DNA of 11,937 nt from Tubulinosema ratisbonensis (GCA_004000155.1 RCSS01000627.1:1-11937), one strand, 5' to 3'. Counted from the first letter of the stretch, positions 1 to 8,236 are shown. Notes: generated by a model not told the origin, from the sequence alone. A program made the numbers and translations.

Positions 1-105
1 TATTGTTCAAGCAATAAAAGATTGATGGACTATAAAATTTATTTTCTATGATAAATTAGTAAAAAAAGTGATATTTTATGTTTATACAATTGTAAAAGCA
101 AAATT

Positions 106-222
106 TTACGAAATTATAATAATTTTAACACGTTTTTGAAACTCATTTTTTAATTCGATTTTGTACCAAACTAGCAAAGCCTCGGTTACATAAATTAACG
201 AAAACAAGAATGCCGGACCCAT
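106..222 (-). CDS. Small hydrophobic ORF, unidentified (possibly a remnant)
   Basis: A 38-codon frame runs from an ATG at 222 to a TAA at 106. Residues 4-19 are hydrophobic (begins MGPAFLFSLIYV) and the tail is basic. The frame is also open for several codons upstream of the ATG, so it may be a piece of a longer decayed gene. Its first half is richer in G+C than the surrounding DNA, as coding sequence would be. There is no close CCC start signal; a CCC lies about 20 bases upstream. I do not recognise the product. The order Y-V-T-E, L-L-x-W, then F faintly recalls the RNase H part of Ty3/gypsy elements, but no catalytic residues can be shown. Chance frames of this length are expected in A+T-rich DNA. 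Confidence 0.25.
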   Translation of the reverse strand: MGPAFLFSLIYVTEALLVWYKIELKNEFQKRVKIIIIS

Positions 223-331
223 ACAATTTAATATTTCAGGGTTTTAGTTTCATATATTTATTGTTATTGGAAAAATAAATTATAAAAAAGACTATTGTTT
301 CTAAGAGAAGTGTAATGTCCCATTACCCACA

Positions 332-394
332 ATGGATAAATTAATAATTTGTTTAGTAAATAAATTAATTATTTATTTCACCCATGAGGGATAA
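332..394 (+). other. 20-codon ORF with CCC start context
   Basis: An ATG at 332 follows CCC runs at about 319 and 326. It opens a 20-codon frame with a hydrophobic core (MDKLIICLVNKLIIYF) ending at TAA 392. It resembles a signal peptide cut short. It may be the start of a decayed secreted-protein gene or chance, and it overlaps the next small ORF in another frame. Confidence 0.15.
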
Positions 395-551
395 AAGAGA
401 ATACTTAAATTTAAATAAACAAAAAGGGTTTAAAAGTTTTAATCATTTTATTAACATCAAGTCGTTTTACCTCAGGCACCTGTTATACAAGGTGCGACCC
501 GGGAACACGACAAGAAGAAATAAAATCATAAATTATAATAAAAAAATATAA
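384..551 (+). CDS. Small basic ORF, 55 codons, unidentified
   Basis: The frame starts at ATG 384, directly after CCC at 381-383, and stops at TAA 549. The CCC-ATG junction matches the start context of the confident genes here. The product would be 55 residues and very basic, with many Lys, Arg and Asn residues and no signal peptide. The middle (about residues 26-44, containing HLLYKVRPGNTTRR) lies in a stretch of roughly 55 percent G+C, far above the local background, which suggests constraint or foreign origin. I do not recognise a family; ribosomal proteins of similar size did not match by eye. A non-coding RNA at the same place is an alternative, because the same stretch folds into a hairpin. 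Confidence 0.3.
   Translation: MRDKREYLNLNKQKGFKSFNHFINIKSFYLRHLLYKVRPGNTTRRNKIINYNKKI
461..511. repeat. G+C-rich imperfect hairpin
   Basis: An outer stem pairs GTCGT (461-465) with ACGAC (507-511). An inner perfect 6-bp stem pairs GCACCT (476-481) with AGGTGC (490-495) around an 8-base loop. A few further pairs fit between the stems. About 28 of 51 bases are G or C, in DNA that is otherwise roughly a quarter G+C. It lies inside the 384-551 ORF. It could be a structured RNA element or a transposon remnant. Confidence 0.4.
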
Positions 552-861
552 CTCTTCTAAAGTTAATTTCCAAAAGAAGTGCTTTTATACTTAAGATACA
601 GACATAACTTATCGAAAAATTCATAGATAAATTAAATAAAATAAAAATTAAAATTCACTTATATTTTAGATGTAAAAAGCACAAGAATAAAATCTACCTC
701 AAATAGGTAAAATTTGTGCAAGATCTAAATCTTTTATTTTAATATTAAAAAGGATTTAAAATAATCGCCAAAATTAATGGTTATTTATACATTTTAGTTC
801 ATATTTACAAAAAAAAATTACTTTAAGAATAGAAAAATAGATTGAATCATGGAATTACCTT
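552..861. other. A+T-rich intergenic, nothing recognised
   Basis: This is the 3' flank of the minus-strand gene that ends at 862. No AATAAA was seen close behind that stop on the minus strand. No repeats or reading frames of note. Confidence 0.6.
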
Positions 862-1884
862 TTAATTATTTCCAATAAGATGCCTTTTAAATAAATTCTC
901 TAAATAATATAATATATAACCTTTATAAGAATGTGCGATGAAGATGGTATTGACATATCTTGGATCAAAAATATAATACTTGCCTAAATTTACCAAAATA
1001 TCATAACCTTCTTTAATAGTATCAAATTTTAAGTTAAAATTTTTCCAAGTTTTAATAGAGTTAACTATAGACTTGTCATTGAATAGATTGTTTCTTTTAT
1101 ATCTATTGAAAAGGTTATCGCAAATTTTAAGACCATCTACAACAAGATATCTTCTGAAACCTTTTGTAAAAAATAGAATAAAAATCGTAAACAGCGCTGT
1201 TTGTTTGTGATCACATTCAAATTCTTTTGTAATTAATTCAACTATGTGAAAAATGTCTACAGAAGTCTCGGGAGTTTTGTTATATTTCATCGTTCTTTGA
1301 ATAAGAGAGTGTAGATTAATTTTTAAAAGTTGAATATTATCAATGATCTCTATTTTTAATTTATAGAAATCAATGTTCGATTTAATGTCAAATTCTGTTT
1401 TGTTATCAAATGCATCAAGTTTTGGGGTTTTTATTGCTCTCAAAATCGACTGGTATGTTACAAAATAGCTCGAAGGATCATTTGGTTGAATTTCAAATGA
1501 AGGCTGTGCTAAAGGATAGTTGTGTAAATTTGGATTAGTAAATGTGAGAATATTGAGGGGGTTGTTTTGCAAAGAACTATTGATAGGTCTTTGGTAAGGG
1601 TGATGCCTGCGTTCGTGTTGAGTTCTGTTTAATTGTTTATTTTCAATAGGCATTGGATGAGAAGATACTAATAAAGGCTGGAAATTTGGAATGAAAAGCA
1701 GTTGGGAATTAAAACTTGAATTGTTGTGAACAATGTTTGGTTCTGGAAGAAACATTTGAGTGTTCACATCAAATTGAGTTGTGAATAGACCTTGAAAATA
1801 TTGTATTTCCTCGGGTGTATTTGATAAGATCGCTTGTTTTATTAAAAGAAAAACAATAGCTATAGTTTTATTTTTTGCATACAT
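862..1884 (-). CDS. Predicted secreted protein, Pro/Gln/Asn-rich N-terminal half, helical C-terminal half
   Basis: A 340-residue protein of unknown function. Residues 1-21 look like a signal peptide: a Lys-containing start, hydrophobic core IAIVFLLI, and likely cleavage after Ser21 before NTPEE. Residues 22 to about 145 are low complexity, rich in Asn, Pro, Gln and Ser, with a basic patch (ERRHHPYQR, 91-99) and several N-glycosylation-type sequons, suggesting a disordered segment. Residues 146-340 look alpha-helical, with a hydrophobic stretch at 229-239 and only two Cys (224, 255). The start is supported by CCC on the minus strand (plus 1893-1895), 8 bases before the ATG. No enzyme motif is visible. 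The C-terminal half shares a faint pattern with the secreted paralogs at 5925 and 9180 (F-x-R-R-x-L near 243-247; P-R-Y at 308-310 followed by H-S-Y-x-x-Y-I-L), so a distant relationship is possible but unproven. Confidence 0.85.
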   Translation of the reverse strand: MYAKNKTIAIVFLLIKQAILSNTPEEIQYFQGLFTTQFDVNTQMFLPEPNIVHNNSSFNSQLLFIPNFQPLLVSSHPMPIENKQLNRTQHERRHHPYQRPINSSLQNNPLNILTFTNPNLHNYPLAQPSFEIQPNDPSSYFVTYQSILRAIKTPKLDAFDNKTEFDIKSNIDFYKLKIEIIDNIQLLKINLHSLIQRTMKYNKTPETSVDIFHIVELITKEFECDHKQTALFTIFILFFTKGFRRYLVVDGLKICDNLFNRYKRNNLFNDKSIVNSIKTWKNFNLKFDTIKEGYDILVNLGKYYIFDPRYVNTIFIAHSYKGYILYYLENLFKRHLIGNN

Positions 1885-1900
1885 TTTATTATGGGTAATA
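1885..1900 (-). promoter_or_regulatory. CCC start signal of the 862-1884 gene
   Basis: On the minus strand the bases before the ATG read ATTACCCATAATAAA. The CCC lies 8 bases upstream. CCC-like motifs just upstream of start codons are described for microsporidian genes; the same is seen at 5917 and 9175. Confidence 0.5.
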
Positions 1901-2402
1901 AAAATTTTTTATTAAATGTTTTTGGTTAATTATCCTAAAATGGATATAAATCTTTTTGAAATAAATTGCGGGGTTTATTATTTTATAAAAATGAAATAAT
2001 TTAAAAAGTAATATTACCTTTAGAACTAAAAATCAAGTCTCAAATGAAAAATTTAAAAATAAATTGTAAGATTTCCATAATCAATAATAAGATTTTAAGT
2101 ATATTTGGCTTGTTAGAACACTTTATTAGAAAAAATGGATTTGATATAAAATAAATTAATTGTGTTTATTTTTGAACAAACGTAATTCTCTACCTTAGAA
2201 TTGCAAAATTATAATGTTCTTATTGAAGGAATGTCGTAAAAGTGAAAATATTATTTTATAAAATAAGAAATAACCACATAGTAACCTATAATAACATATC
2301 AAAATCTAAGAATTAAATGATTATTAATTTAAAAGAAAAGAAATATTGTAATTATAAAAAATGTAGAAATAAAAGAAAATTTACAGTTATAATTTTTTGA
2401 GA
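1901..2402. other. A+T-rich intergenic, nothing recognised
   Basis: Upstream region of the minus-strand gene. I see no long frame, repeat or RNA gene. Confidence 0.55.
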
Positions 2403-2719
2403 ATGTAGAAATTAAAATATATTATCACAGCCTTGATTTTATTATCTAGACAAACACTTGTAAGTGATTCTATTTTTCTCAAATATTTTTAGTTCTATTC
2501 TTATTGAATAAGCTGTTCTTTTCTCAGTTAGTAGCAGATTCTATTAAAGAAGATTGTGACCATAAGTATGGAGGTAATTGAAATATTAATGGTCATATCG
2601 AGGTAGTTGGATTATACCGTGATGTAGATTTTTATAAATATAAATTTACATTTAATGGCAGCCTTATTTCTATTTTTAAAAAAAGGGAAATTTTTAAGTA
2701 TTTAAGAAATGAAGATTAA
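2403..2719 (+). pseudogene. Broken small secreted-protein gene, possibly with an intron remnant
   Basis: From 2528 to the TAA at 2717 one frame encodes a soluble-looking segment (LVADSIKEDCDHKYGG, later HIEVVGLYRDVDFYKYKF), interrupted by a TGA at 2579 that could once have been TGG. Just upstream, from ATG 2403, another frame encodes a hydrophobic signal-like segment (KLKYIITALILLSRQ), but its second codon is TAG. The two frames would join in phase if 2460-2527 were removed. That stretch starts GTAAGT and ends CTGTTCTTTTCTCAG, like a spliceosomal intron. With two nonsense codons the gene is not functional as read. The frame 2528-2719 alone could occur by chance in such DNA. Product unknown; it does not resemble the 5925/9180 family. 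Confidence 0.35.
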
Positions 2720-2768
2720 TAAATTATGAGGTTTACAAACCAGCTTAATGTTTTATACAGTTGCAAGA

Positions 2769-2870
2769 ATCCAAAACCACTTATCTCATTTGTAATGAAT
2801 TAAAATGTATAAAGATAAAAATATGAATAATTAAAATTTTCTTATAATATTTTACTGTGGTTTTAGATTT
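2769..2870 (+). mobile_element. MITE-like unit, left copy
   Basis: A 102-base unit with 12-base terminal inverted repeats matching at 11 of 12 positions (ATCCAAAACCAC at 2769, GTGGTTTTAGAT ending 2870). The inverted copy lies at 3134-3232. Homology extends beyond these ends on both sides, so the true element borders may be wider. Confidence 0.5.
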
Positions 2871-3133
2871 TAAAATTTTTTGAGGACCTTCTAAGAAATT
2901 TTTTAAAATTTTTATGTATTTTTTTGGAATTAAAAACCGCTCAGTTACACAACAACGTCTATCATTGTAGTTTTATAAAATTTGCTTAAACGTACTATTT
3001 ATCAGCAAATACTTATCTTAGAGGTTGGATAACCTTGATTTCTCCGGTTTGAATTTATCAAACTTAGAAGAACGCATCATTTATTTAAAATATTTTTTTA
3101 TAATTTTCTAGAAGGGTATCAAAAGGTTTTAAA

Positions 3134-3232
3134 ATCTAAAACCACGTAAAATATTGTAAGAAAATTTAAATTATTCATATTTTCATCTTTATACATTTTA
3201 ATTCATTAGAAATAAGATGAGTGGTTTTTAAT
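3134..3232 (-). mobile_element. MITE-like unit, right copy, inverted
   Basis: This is the inverted partner of the 2769-2870 unit. It starts ATCTAAAACCAC and ends GTGGTTTTTAAT. The interior matches the left copy closely, for example the shared string AATGAATTAAAATGTATAAA on the complementary strand. Confidence 0.5.
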
Positions 3233-3291
3233 TTCTGCAACTGTATATAATTATTCTAAAAGAATACAGAGAAAATGCATTCCTACCCCAA

Positions 3292-3691
3292 GTGAAAAAG
3301 AAAAAACACCAGAAAGGTAAAAGGCAGAAAGTGTTTAGGGAATAGCAGGTATTTAAAAGACTCAAAGAAAAGAAATGATTTCAGTATATTGAGAAAAAAG
3401 GTGCAGAAACAATCAAGGCAGCATTAAAGCAGCACATAGAGCCTGGTTCTATGGTAATTACAGATTGTTGGAAAGCGGATTTTCTTGCATGCGAGGGATT
3501 TGATTTGAACACCATATAGTTATCATAAAAAACGATTTTCAAACATAGAGGATGGTAAACATAACGAGTAAAACGAAGGACAGGATAATACAATAAAGGG
3601 TTTTATTTAACCAAGAACCAGGATAAATGATACAGCATCATATTCACATTTTATTGAAGATAACATAAAAAAATATTTGGCAAGGATGTAA
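3292..3691 (+). pseudogene. Decayed Merlin-type (IS1595/ISXO2-like) transposase, 5' part missing
   Basis: The frame from 3292 to 3516 has internal stops at 3343 (TAG) and 3376 (TGA). It carries a Lys-rich, His-containing start (KKKKHQKGKRQKVF) followed by a block typical of Merlin DDE transposases: GAETIKAALKQHIEPG, then V-I-T-D-C-W-K-A with the probable second catalytic Asp at codon 3463. After a frame change near 3510 the next block begins H-H-I-V and N-D-F, where the family has a conserved H-x-V-N-H...F segment. A third frame from 3611 (PRTRINDTASYSHF) matches the Arg-rich C-terminal region. The part carrying the first catalytic Asp is absent; the sequence begins where the adjoining inverted repeat ends. 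At least two stops and two frame changes make it inactive. The minus-strand frame at 3381-3593 is its shadow. Confidence 0.75.
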
Positions 3692-4663
3692 AAGAGTCTA
3701 AAAAAGACTACAAATAAAATTTTTCATCTATTTGATATAAAACAATAACTATTCTTTAATTAACAATTGAATTTTTTCATAAAAGAGTGTAATTTTTTTA
3801 ATATTCAGAATTTAAATGAGAAAAGAGAGATCTTAAAATTAAATCTTTATATAAAAACAAGACTAATGCCTTTTTAATATTATTTTAATTAAAAAAAATT
3901 TATACCCATATAACAAAAAAACAAAGAAGAAAACTTATATTAAAGGGGTTCCTTTCTAACAAAGTATCTACATGTTAAAATATTTAATTGAGTTTAATTT
4001 TTTATTCAATAAACTATTAAAAAATAATCTGGTTATTAAATTACAAATAAAAGTCATAAGAAATAGTAATTATTTAACGATTTGTTTTTTTGATATAATT
4101 TTTAATATATAAATATAAATAAAAAAGTTACCTAAAAATATGTTTAAGGACTACGACGCATACAAAAATAAAGAAATATTACATATTTGACAAAAAATTA
4201 ACTATTTTTAGTTTCAAAAGGAAGTATTTCGATTTTTATTAGCTTTAAACCATAAAAAATATTTGAATTATCTTGATTACACAAAATGTGTTAAAATTTA
4301 GATATAAAAATGCTTTAATCAGTTGTGCTACATGCGCGGTAATAGAATTTATTCAGCAAAAAATCAAATTTATCTAAGTTCATCTCTTCTAATATAGAAA
4401 TATCCCTTAAAAAGATTCCTTTAAGCATCCTATGTTTTTATTTCACTTGTAAAAATGCCCAAGCAAATTAAAATGTAATGACTCATGAAAAAACTTTAAA
4501 TAAATTTTAAAATACATTTTTAATATTTAATGAATATTATTGTGCCACCTCTTAAGTACCGCTTAAATTCTTTATAATTTACATAAATACTTCTAAAAAT
4601 AGTTTGTTGAATGATTGTCTAATCAACTCCATTTCTTAAGTTTCGCTGGAATTTAAAATTTTC
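3692..4663. other. A+T-rich intergenic between two transposase remnants
   Basis: No convincing gene. A short stretch at about 4321-4360 is less A+T-rich and reads S-C-A-T-C-A in one frame. It could be a trace of the N-terminal zinc region of the remnant that follows, but this is too short to support. Confidence 0.5.
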
Positions 4664-5125
4664 TTAGGCGGAGATCTATTATTTATAGATAAAATTTGTT
4701 CCATCGATTATAATGAAAATGCAGTTGCATTAGGAGTGAGAATTTATACATCTAAAGTAAAAAAACAACATCCATAATGGAGCAAAGTTCTAAACGAATT
4801 CATTTACAAGATGAGATATGAATGCTCGATGGGAACGGGGTTTGTAAAAAATATATCAACTAAAGTTTTGTGCTAAAACCTATTTTAAAAAATCATCACT
4901 ACCATAAGCGAAATATTCGAAAACATGTGGCTAAAGGTTGTATTATGTTGACAGGTGGTATTTTATCATATCTTGGAGTTTTAAGATACAATATGTTGGA
5001 TATATAAACTTAAAGATAGTTTGTTTTTAGAGGTATTGTTTGTAGTAACTATTGTCTATTAAGTTTTCATAATTATATAGTTTTCCCTATACCATATAAA
5101 CAATCAGCAGATGACATCTCGAAAT
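4664..5125 (+). pseudogene. Second, more degraded Merlin-type transposase remnant
   Basis: Pieces in several frames occur in the family's order. At 4664 L-G-G-D followed by F-I-D-K recalls the GG...EID segment holding the first catalytic Asp. At 4918 RKHVAKGCIMLTGG then S-Y-L-G recalls the segment K-G-x-x-I-x-T-D-G-W-x-x-Y, with the second catalytic Asp replaced by Gly. At about 5063 S-F-H-N-Y-I-V-F-P recalls the N-H-x-x-x-F-V-x-P segment. Stops and frame changes separate the pieces. Each match is weak alone; their order and spacing make the identification reasonable. It is much more eroded than the remnant at 3292 and not closely similar to it, so it appears to be an older or different insertion. 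Confidence 0.5.
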
Positions 5126-5515
5126 AAAGCCATTAAACCAGCAAAGATTTATTGAAATTGACATCCAACTACAAGTTTTTTTATTTTGTTAAATTTTTAA
5201 GTAAGATTGGGTTACTGTTGATTTTTTGTCTTCTAAAAACAAAGCATATTATAAATACGTTTATTTTTGTAATACTTCGTTTATTAATAATTAATTTATA
5301 TACCTTTTCAAATCTCCTTATCCCAAAAAAAGAGATTACATCAACGAAAAATTACTATTTCCATTTTTTATGATTTAAATCTTATAAACAACTGATAAAT
5401 TTTTATTTTATCTTTAATTTACATCAAATACCTATATTTAAAGGGTTAGACTGTAAACATATTGTCGAGACTCGCTAAGAGTTTCCCGTTTCAAGTTAAA
5501 AATCATATAAACCTA
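5126..5515. other. A+T-rich intergenic
   Basis: One frame is open at 5152-5373 but has no suitable ATG and encodes a composition typical of A+T-rich filler, so I do not call it a gene. Confidence 0.5.
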
Positions 5516-5692
5516 TGCTAAATCTTTTATTTAAATTGTTCTTCGGGTGGTGATTCTTGTTCTCTGTTCTCATTCTGGTGTATTTTGTTTTTATTATTAA
5601 AAATAAAGTTTTTTATAAAAAAAATTATTATTATTTTTCTCTTCACGACAATATATTTTTGAAGATTAAATCTTTATTAGAATAAGATAAAT
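5516..5692 (+). pseudogene. Coding-like island, possibly a truncated family N-terminus
   Basis: From ATG 5516 a frame runs about 57 codons with a single TGA at 5552, ending at TAA 5687. It starts M-L-N-L-L-F-K-L-F-F, signal-like as in the 5925 protein. It later has N-K-V-F-Y then Y-F-S-L, comparable to N-K-A-I-Y then Y-L-S-L in that protein. A CCC lies about 28 bases before the ATG. The strand is uncertain: the minus strand of the same stretch encodes a hydrophobic run and a tail containing QNENREQESPPEEQFK before a stop. Either reading could be spurious. Confidence 0.2.
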
Positions 5693-5916
5693 TATAATGA
5701 TTATCTAAACTTGAAAATTTATAGATTAGTATTTATATAAAAATTTGTACTTGTTTGATTTTTTATAAAAGAATTTTACTTTTCTCTCTTAATTTATGAA
5801 TGAAGCAATGATTCGAGTTTTTTAAGAAAGAAATTTAATATTTTACAAAATAATTTATTTTGATTTTTTCTTATCTTATAATTTGATAAAGTCAATCAAT
5901 GGCTTGAAAAAAAGAT
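5693..5916. other. A+T-rich region upstream of the 5925 gene
   Basis: Apart from the start signal at 5917 I see no clear promoter element. Confidence 0.5.
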
Positions 5917-5924
5917 CCCTTATC
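5917..5924 (+). promoter_or_regulatory. CCC start signal of the 5925 gene
   Basis: CCC at 5917-5919 lies 5 bases before ATG 5925. It supports this ATG over the non-ATG codons that extend the frame upstream. Confidence 0.5.
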
Positions 5925-7133
5925 ATGTTGAAATGCATTTTATATTTAATAAAAGTATTTTCTACTGAAACAGTTGAACAAAAACACATTCTCAAATATC
6001 ATAACGATTTGGAAATACAGTCTGCACTTAATTATATCAAATCATTTAAAAAGGTAGGATTTAATACTTTTAACAATAAGGCAATATATTACAGATATTC
6101 TCGAAAATATCTTTCTTTAATTACTGATTTAAAAGAAAACAAAGAAGCTTCTCCATCCAAAGTTGTTCTATTGTGTATTTTGAATCTTATTTTCAAGATA
6201 AATTATCGCGCAGATCTTACAATACGACATATATATGACGAAAAAGATAAATTTATCAGTTTGTGTACTGGGTTAGATAACAAAACTAAAAAAAATAAAC
6301 AACCGGAAAAGTTAACACAATTCTTACTACCATATTTATTAGATGAAAATTTTTTCAAAAAGAAAATTTTGAAAGTTGAAAGAAAATATAAAAACAAACA
6401 TAATAAAACTGGCGTGAAACTGGAAATCCGCTATTTTAACAAGTTTTTAAAAAGGCTAAACAAACTTAATGAGGAATTTTATAACCTTAAACCTAGAAAC
6501 TATTTAAAAAGATTTTTTCTGTTAAAGGAACAAACACAGGTTAACGGTAACCCTAATTTTGCTACAGAAATAGAAATGTTAAAAGAAAATTATGATTTTA
6601 ACTTAATGGACAAATTTTTGGGATCTTATCAATCTTTGATTGATCTGTTAGTAAGTCACTGTGACTTTGACACTAATAGAAAATTTATACATCACATAAG
6701 TTCTAATATGCTTTTAAAATATAAATCTTTAATTTTAATATTATTTCAACACAAAAATGATGTATTTACTAACAAGTTCTTACCTAAATATAAAATTGTA
6801 AACTTGTATAATTTGTACTTTGATTTGCATTACTCGAATTATATCCTGGCAATTAAAATCGCAAGGGAACGATCAAGGAAATTATTTGTTTTGTATAGAT
6901 TGTTTCTAATGTATAAAAATATGAAAGAAAATACCTTTCAGCTATTAGATCCATTGTTTGACTATAGAAGTTTTATATGTTCAGACTCTTATAGGAGGTT
7001 AGATATTAAGTGCAAAAATAAAAATACCCCTAAAACAAAGAAAAAGGTATTTGGACTTGTTTACTTTTTAAAAATAAGAAGGTTTTATATGGAACTAAAA
7101 AATAGAAACTTTACTAAAAAAACTCAGGCTTAA
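5925..7133 (+). CDS. Predicted secreted helix-rich protein, paralog A
   Basis: A 402-residue protein of unknown function. The frame is open further upstream to 5883, but the first ATG is at 5925, just after a CCC signal, and gives a signal-peptide-like start (MLKCILYLIKVFS, cleavage probably near residue 13). The mature part is basic and looks almost entirely helical, with no low-complexity segment and no enzyme motif I recognise. Landmarks shared with the 9180 protein are INYRAD at 92-97, F-x-x-P at 133-136, MLLKY at 262-266, D-x-F then P-K-Y near 279-289, and H-x-x-x-Y-I at 302-307. The C-terminus is rich in Lys and Arg with an F-Y-x-x-x-x-x-N ending. An AATAAA at 7148-7153 follows the stop by about 15 bases, fitting a short 3' end. 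It is probably exported from the parasite cell or into its secretory path; this is inferred only from the N-terminus. Confidence 0.88.
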   Translation: MLKCILYLIKVFSTETVEQKHILKYHNDLEIQSALNYIKSFKKVGFNTFNNKAIYYRYSRKYLSLITDLKENKEASPSKVVLLCILNLIFKINYRADLTIRHIYDEKDKFISLCTGLDNKTKKNKQPEKLTQFLLPYLLDENFFKKKILKVERKYKNKHNKTGVKLEIRYFNKFLKRLNKLNEEFYNLKPRNYLKRFFLLKEQTQVNGNPNFATEIEMLKENYDFNLMDKFLGSYQSLIDLLVSHCDFDTNRKFIHHISSNMLLKYKSLILILFQHKNDVFTNKFLPKYKIVNLYNLYFDLHYSNYILAIKIARERSRKLFVLYRLFLMYKNMKENTFQLLDPLFDYRSFICSDSYRRLDIKCKNKNTPKTKKKVFGLVYFLKIRRFYMELKNRNFTKKTQA

Positions 7134-7147
7134 AATTTAACAATTTA

Positions 7148-7153
7148 AATAAA
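7148..7153 (+). terminator. Polyadenylation-type AATAAA
   Basis: AATAAA lies 14 bases after the TAA of the 5925 gene. In DNA this A+T-rich the hexamer is common, so position is the only support. Confidence 0.3.
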
Positions 7154-8236
7154 ATTCAAATGTAAATTTTTTTAAGACCTACATCATATCTTTTTATCAC
7201 TTCATAATAAAATCCCAAAATTTTAACTTTCTTAAAACTTGTTGCAACTTTTCAAAAATCAGGAACATGGTTTGTTTAATTAATCTTTTTCAAAGTTTTA
7301 TTTGCGATTTCAAAATGTACAAAACATCTTAAAAGTTAAAAATTACATTTAAGAATATTGTCTTTGTGGTTATTGAATAGAACAATCTTCAAGTTTAAGC
7401 ACGAGTATATTATATAGCCGTATTTTAAATTAATCGTAAAATTTTTTCTATGTTATAAATAAATCTATCGTGCCCGAAATTAACCAGTAACTCATAAATA
7501 AAGTAATTTACAAATTTTCTTAATCATTGTTGTCTTCATTTTATTATTATTTTCTCCTTGTTTAATCAGAAATTAAACTTTGAATATAAACATGTATCGT
7601 TTATATAAGCTTTGGCGAGCTATATGTTTTTAAGATAAACATCATAGGTAAATTTACGATTATTTGCAAACTTTGACATACTTTTTATTGCGAAATTGTA
7701 TTATAAAAATTTTTCCTTTAAATCTATAATTTATCAAAGGGAAAAAGTTGAAATTAATTTGTCGTTTATGGTTTTATAATTGCTAGTGTTTCAATCTTTT
7801 TGCAATGCATAGTCATAAAATTTATATTATTGCATTCTAACCTGAAAAAAAATTCATTGAATTGATTGTAAAAAATTTTCAAAAAAATTATAGGTCATTT
7901 ATTAAAAATTATAAAATATAACGAAAACTGTAGATTTGCTTGCAAATTCACAAATATTTTTTCTTTTTGTTTCTAAGAATATTCCACAATTAATATTTTA
8001 TATGCACCTTAAAAAATTAATCATGCTTACACAAAATTAACAAAGAAACAATTAGTGTGGCTGTAGAAATCTAACCTTTAAAATTAAAAAAATTATTCCA
8101 AATTATTGGGTTTTTATTCTTAGTAAAAAAGAAAGTCAAAAAAATTTTTTTAACTAAAGGGACTAAAAAATATTATGTTTAATTGTTATAAGTAAGTATT
8201 CTTTATTGGCTATTTAATCAATTATAATATTTATGA
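7154..8236. other. A+T-rich intergenic between paralogs, no clear gene
   Basis: Only short frames, for example minus-strand M-S-Y-W-L-I-S-G-T-I near 7490 and plus-strand M-Y-R-L-Y-K-L-W-R near 7591, each stopping within about 15 codons. They may be traces of decayed genes but cannot be supported. Confidence 0.5.

Larger units (their letters stand above)
2754..3247. repeat. Large inverted repeat made of two MITE-like units
   Basis: The arm at 2754-2897 matches the reverse complement of 3111-3247 over about 140 bases, at an estimated 85-90 percent identity, with a spacer of about 210 bases. Both arms begin TATACAGTTGCA at the outer edge. Inside each arm a unit of about 100 bases is bounded by its own 12-base inverted ends (ATCCAAAACCAC and GTGGTTTTAGAT on the left; ATCTAAAACCAC and GTGGTTTTTAAT on the right). 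A further copy of the end motif, ATTAAAAACCGC, sits in the spacer at 2929-2940. No coding capacity is seen. The right arm ends about 45 bases before a transposase remnant. Confidence 0.8.

Noticed and set aside
461..511. tRNA gene in the G+C-rich stretch
   Set aside because: The fold lacks a T-arm motif, a proper acceptor stem and an anticodon arm on either strand.
3381..3593. Minus-strand frame of 70 codons
   Set aside because: It is the reverse shadow of the Merlin transposase remnant, whose conserved motifs are on the plus strand.
5152..5373. Plus-strand frame of 73 codons
   Set aside because: It begins at a TTG with no ATG start or CCC signal, and its Phe/Leu/Ile/Lys/Asn composition is what A+T-rich filler gives.
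5883..5924. Upstream extension of the 5925 gene from a TTG
   Set aside because: Start at a non-ATG codon is unlikely in a nuclear eukaryotic gene. ATG 5925 has a CCC signal and opens a signal peptide.
6203..6397. Minus-strand frame of 64 codons
   Set aside because: It lies wholly inside the well-supported plus-strand gene at 5925.
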